From Montifringilla adamsi (Eukaryota; Chordata; Aves; Passeriformes; Passeridae): DNA of 64,000 nt. The notes under the pieces were generated by a model, which did not search any database, had not been told where the DNA came from, and saw nothing but the letters and a program-made list of their open reading frames with translations. Shown one piece after another: positions 62,683 through 64,000 of the stretch (position 1 is its first letter; the number at the start of each line of letters is the position of its first letter). The stretch is taken from NCBI GenBank assembly GCA_017590115.1, contig JAGGNK010013558.1, positions 15,608,126 through 15,672,125 of the forward strand, written 5' to 3'. The position numbers and the translations under genes were made by a program.

Positions 62683-62827
62683 AATAAAATAAAATAAAAT
62701 AAAATAAAATAAAATAAAATAAAATAAAATAAAATAAAATAAAATAAAATAAAATAAAATAAAATAAAATAAAATAAAATAAAATAAAATAAAATAAAAT
62801 AAAATAAAATAAAATAAAATAAAATAA
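62683..62827. repeat. Perfect (AAAAT)29 pentanucleotide microsatellite
   Basis: An uninterrupted 145-bp array of AAAAT (ATTTT on the other strand), about 29 copies, with no variant unit. The lack of any interruption suggests recent expansion and probable length polymorphism. Long ATTTT(C/T)-type arrays in introns are known in human genetics as expansion-prone, but no function is implied here. The minus-strand frame of repeated Phe-Ile-Leu-Phe-Tyr is an artefact. Confidence 0.99.
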
Positions 62828-62829
62828 TA

Positions 62830-64000
62830 GATTCAAGTAGAAACAAGGAAATTATCTGCTCTGAGAAAAACTGGTAATTCAAATCATTAGACAGCTGGGT
62901 CTGACTTTACTTTCAAAAGGGAGACATACCAAAGTAAGACCATAGGAGAATAAAATAATCTAGATATTAGAAACAAGCACTGCTGTGCAACATATAAACT
63001 CAAATTCCTCAGCTGAACAAGAAAGGAGGAAGAGGACTTGATTTCTAAGCAGTGGGACCTGTGCACAGGGAGAATATTGGATAACATGGGGCATTTGACC
63101 TTGTGCCAACAACATGACAAGATGCAAAAATGGAAACAGGAGTTACAGAAAGTCAGCTTTGAAGTAAGATGCAGTTTCCCAGTGCTGCAAACTGCTAAAC
63201 TTTGAGATCATTGGTCTTGGACAACAGAGAATTTATCTTCTTCATCATCTGACTTGGAACACCCAGCAGTTTACACACCCTCCTGTTTGACAGGATATGG
63301 GGAAAGGAGGAGGATTCTTATGCAAGTGAGAGAAATGCAGATGCTCAACATCCATAAAGCAGAGTCTTTTTCTTTACCAGTCTGTGAATCTGTGTCTTTG
63401 CCTTGTCCCCTTTTATTATCCTTGTGGTCCAACGTTAGGAAAATATTTATGCTTCAGAGTCCCAAGCATTAGACAAGTACTTGCAATGTCAAGAATAATT
63501 CTCACACCTTGGTGTATAACTCAGCTTCTGGTCTTGCTTTATGCCAGTATTTTTTCCCTCAGCTACATCCAAGATTTTGCAATGCTAGACATGAAATGCA
63601 GAAGAGGTGATCAAAGTCTGGGGGGGCAATGGAGACGTGTCACAGGTGGTAGCTGGTACCTGTTCTTGTCATGTTCAGGATTGCACTGATCACCAGTTTC
63701 AGACCTGAGAGTGAAATTAGCCAGGAACAGATTATCAGGGACAGTGAGGGAATTCTTACTGGGCAGGAATCCCCTGATATATTTGATCCAGTTTCTCTGG
63801 ACTTTAGTATTGCCTTGCTATGACCCATTCTCTGCCTACTCTTAATATCTGAGGAACAAGAAAGGGCAGAGCAGAGGGGTGGAAAAAAATGTACAGAGTT
63901 TTAAATAGGTTGCAATCTCTGCTCTTATCATAGGTAATTTGTAGTATTTAATAGCCCTGATATACAGGAGGTCACATGAAATCATTTAGAAGTCCTGTCT
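62830..64000. other. Unique non-coding DNA to window end
   Basis: No gene is supported. Frames are at most 101 codons, overlapping and without recognised domain. Confidence 0.6.

Noticed and set aside
62625..62882. 85-codon minus-strand frame of repeated Phe-Ile-Leu-Phe-Tyr
   Set aside because: It is a direct translation of the (AAAAT)n array, whose 15-base super-period happens to lack stops.
1..64000. CRISPR arrays, bacterial operons, prophage or mobile gene clusters
   Set aside because: CR1 elements, long poly-A and A/T microsatellites and lack of coding density show vertebrate nuclear DNA. No regularly spaced repeats of CRISPR type were seen.
1..64000. tRNA, 5S rRNA, U6 and other standard small-RNA genes
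   Set aside because: No cloverleaf with A/B boxes, no 5S or U6 core words were found on reading. A covariance-model search could still find decayed copies.

Overview
This window looks like non-coding vertebrate, almost certainly avian, nuclear DNA: intergenic or deep-intronic sequence. The bird assignment rests on five 5'-truncated copies of the CR1 retrotransposon. They carry the typical bird 3' end (a 'GAATGGTTTGGGTTGGAAGG' type start followed by 'CCATGGGCAGGGA', read on the strand opposite to CR1 sense). The base composition is AT-rich and CpG-poor, and repeat density is low, as expected for a bird gene desert. No protein-coding gene, tRNA, rRNA or known small RNA could be supported. The open reading frames are short (longest 190 codons), overlap on both strands and show no recognisable domain. 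Several of the longest lie inside CR1 copies, a microsatellite or pyrimidine-rich sequence.

Layout. From 1 to 16 kb there is unique AT-rich DNA holding an old CR1/L3-like fragment (about 6.0-6.7 kb, minus), a MIR-like SINE remnant (about 7.74-7.97 kb) and two palindromic miniature-transposon-like remnants (3.3 kb and 14.8 kb). A diverged pair of direct repeats (12.6 and 13.6 kb) and a locally GC-richer block (15.06-15.6 kb) complete that part. From 16 to 37 kb the sequence is mostly unique, with long poly-A tracts (22.6 and 26.0 kb), a pyrimidine-rich stretch (23.6-24.35 kb) and several blocks that look like conserved regulatory DNA (26.7-27.4, 29.5-29.9 and 33.5-34.0 kb). An exon-like segment with good splice signals lies at 34.24-34.33 kb. 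From 37 to 48 kb come a CR1 (37.34 kb, minus), a perfect 30-bp palindrome (38.15 kb) and a GC-richer block with paired TAATCC motifs (38.2-38.9 kb). A 38-bp tandem repeat (42.75 kb), a plus-strand CR1 (43.0 kb) and a CpG-containing block with a NotI site (46.8-47.2 kb) follow. From 48 to 64 kb there is a minus-strand exon-like segment (49.34 kb), two minus-strand CR1 copies (54.34 and 58.64 kb), an older plus-strand CR1/L3-like remnant (61.75-62.24 kb) and a perfect 145-bp (AAAAT)n array (62.68 kb).

There is no pathway or operon to reconstruct. The most defensible reading is a regulatory gene desert or a very large intron. Conserved-element and exon calls here are inferences from composition, motifs and splice signals only; a multi-bird alignment and RNA-seq would decide them. 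I found no evidence of a novel multi-gene system.
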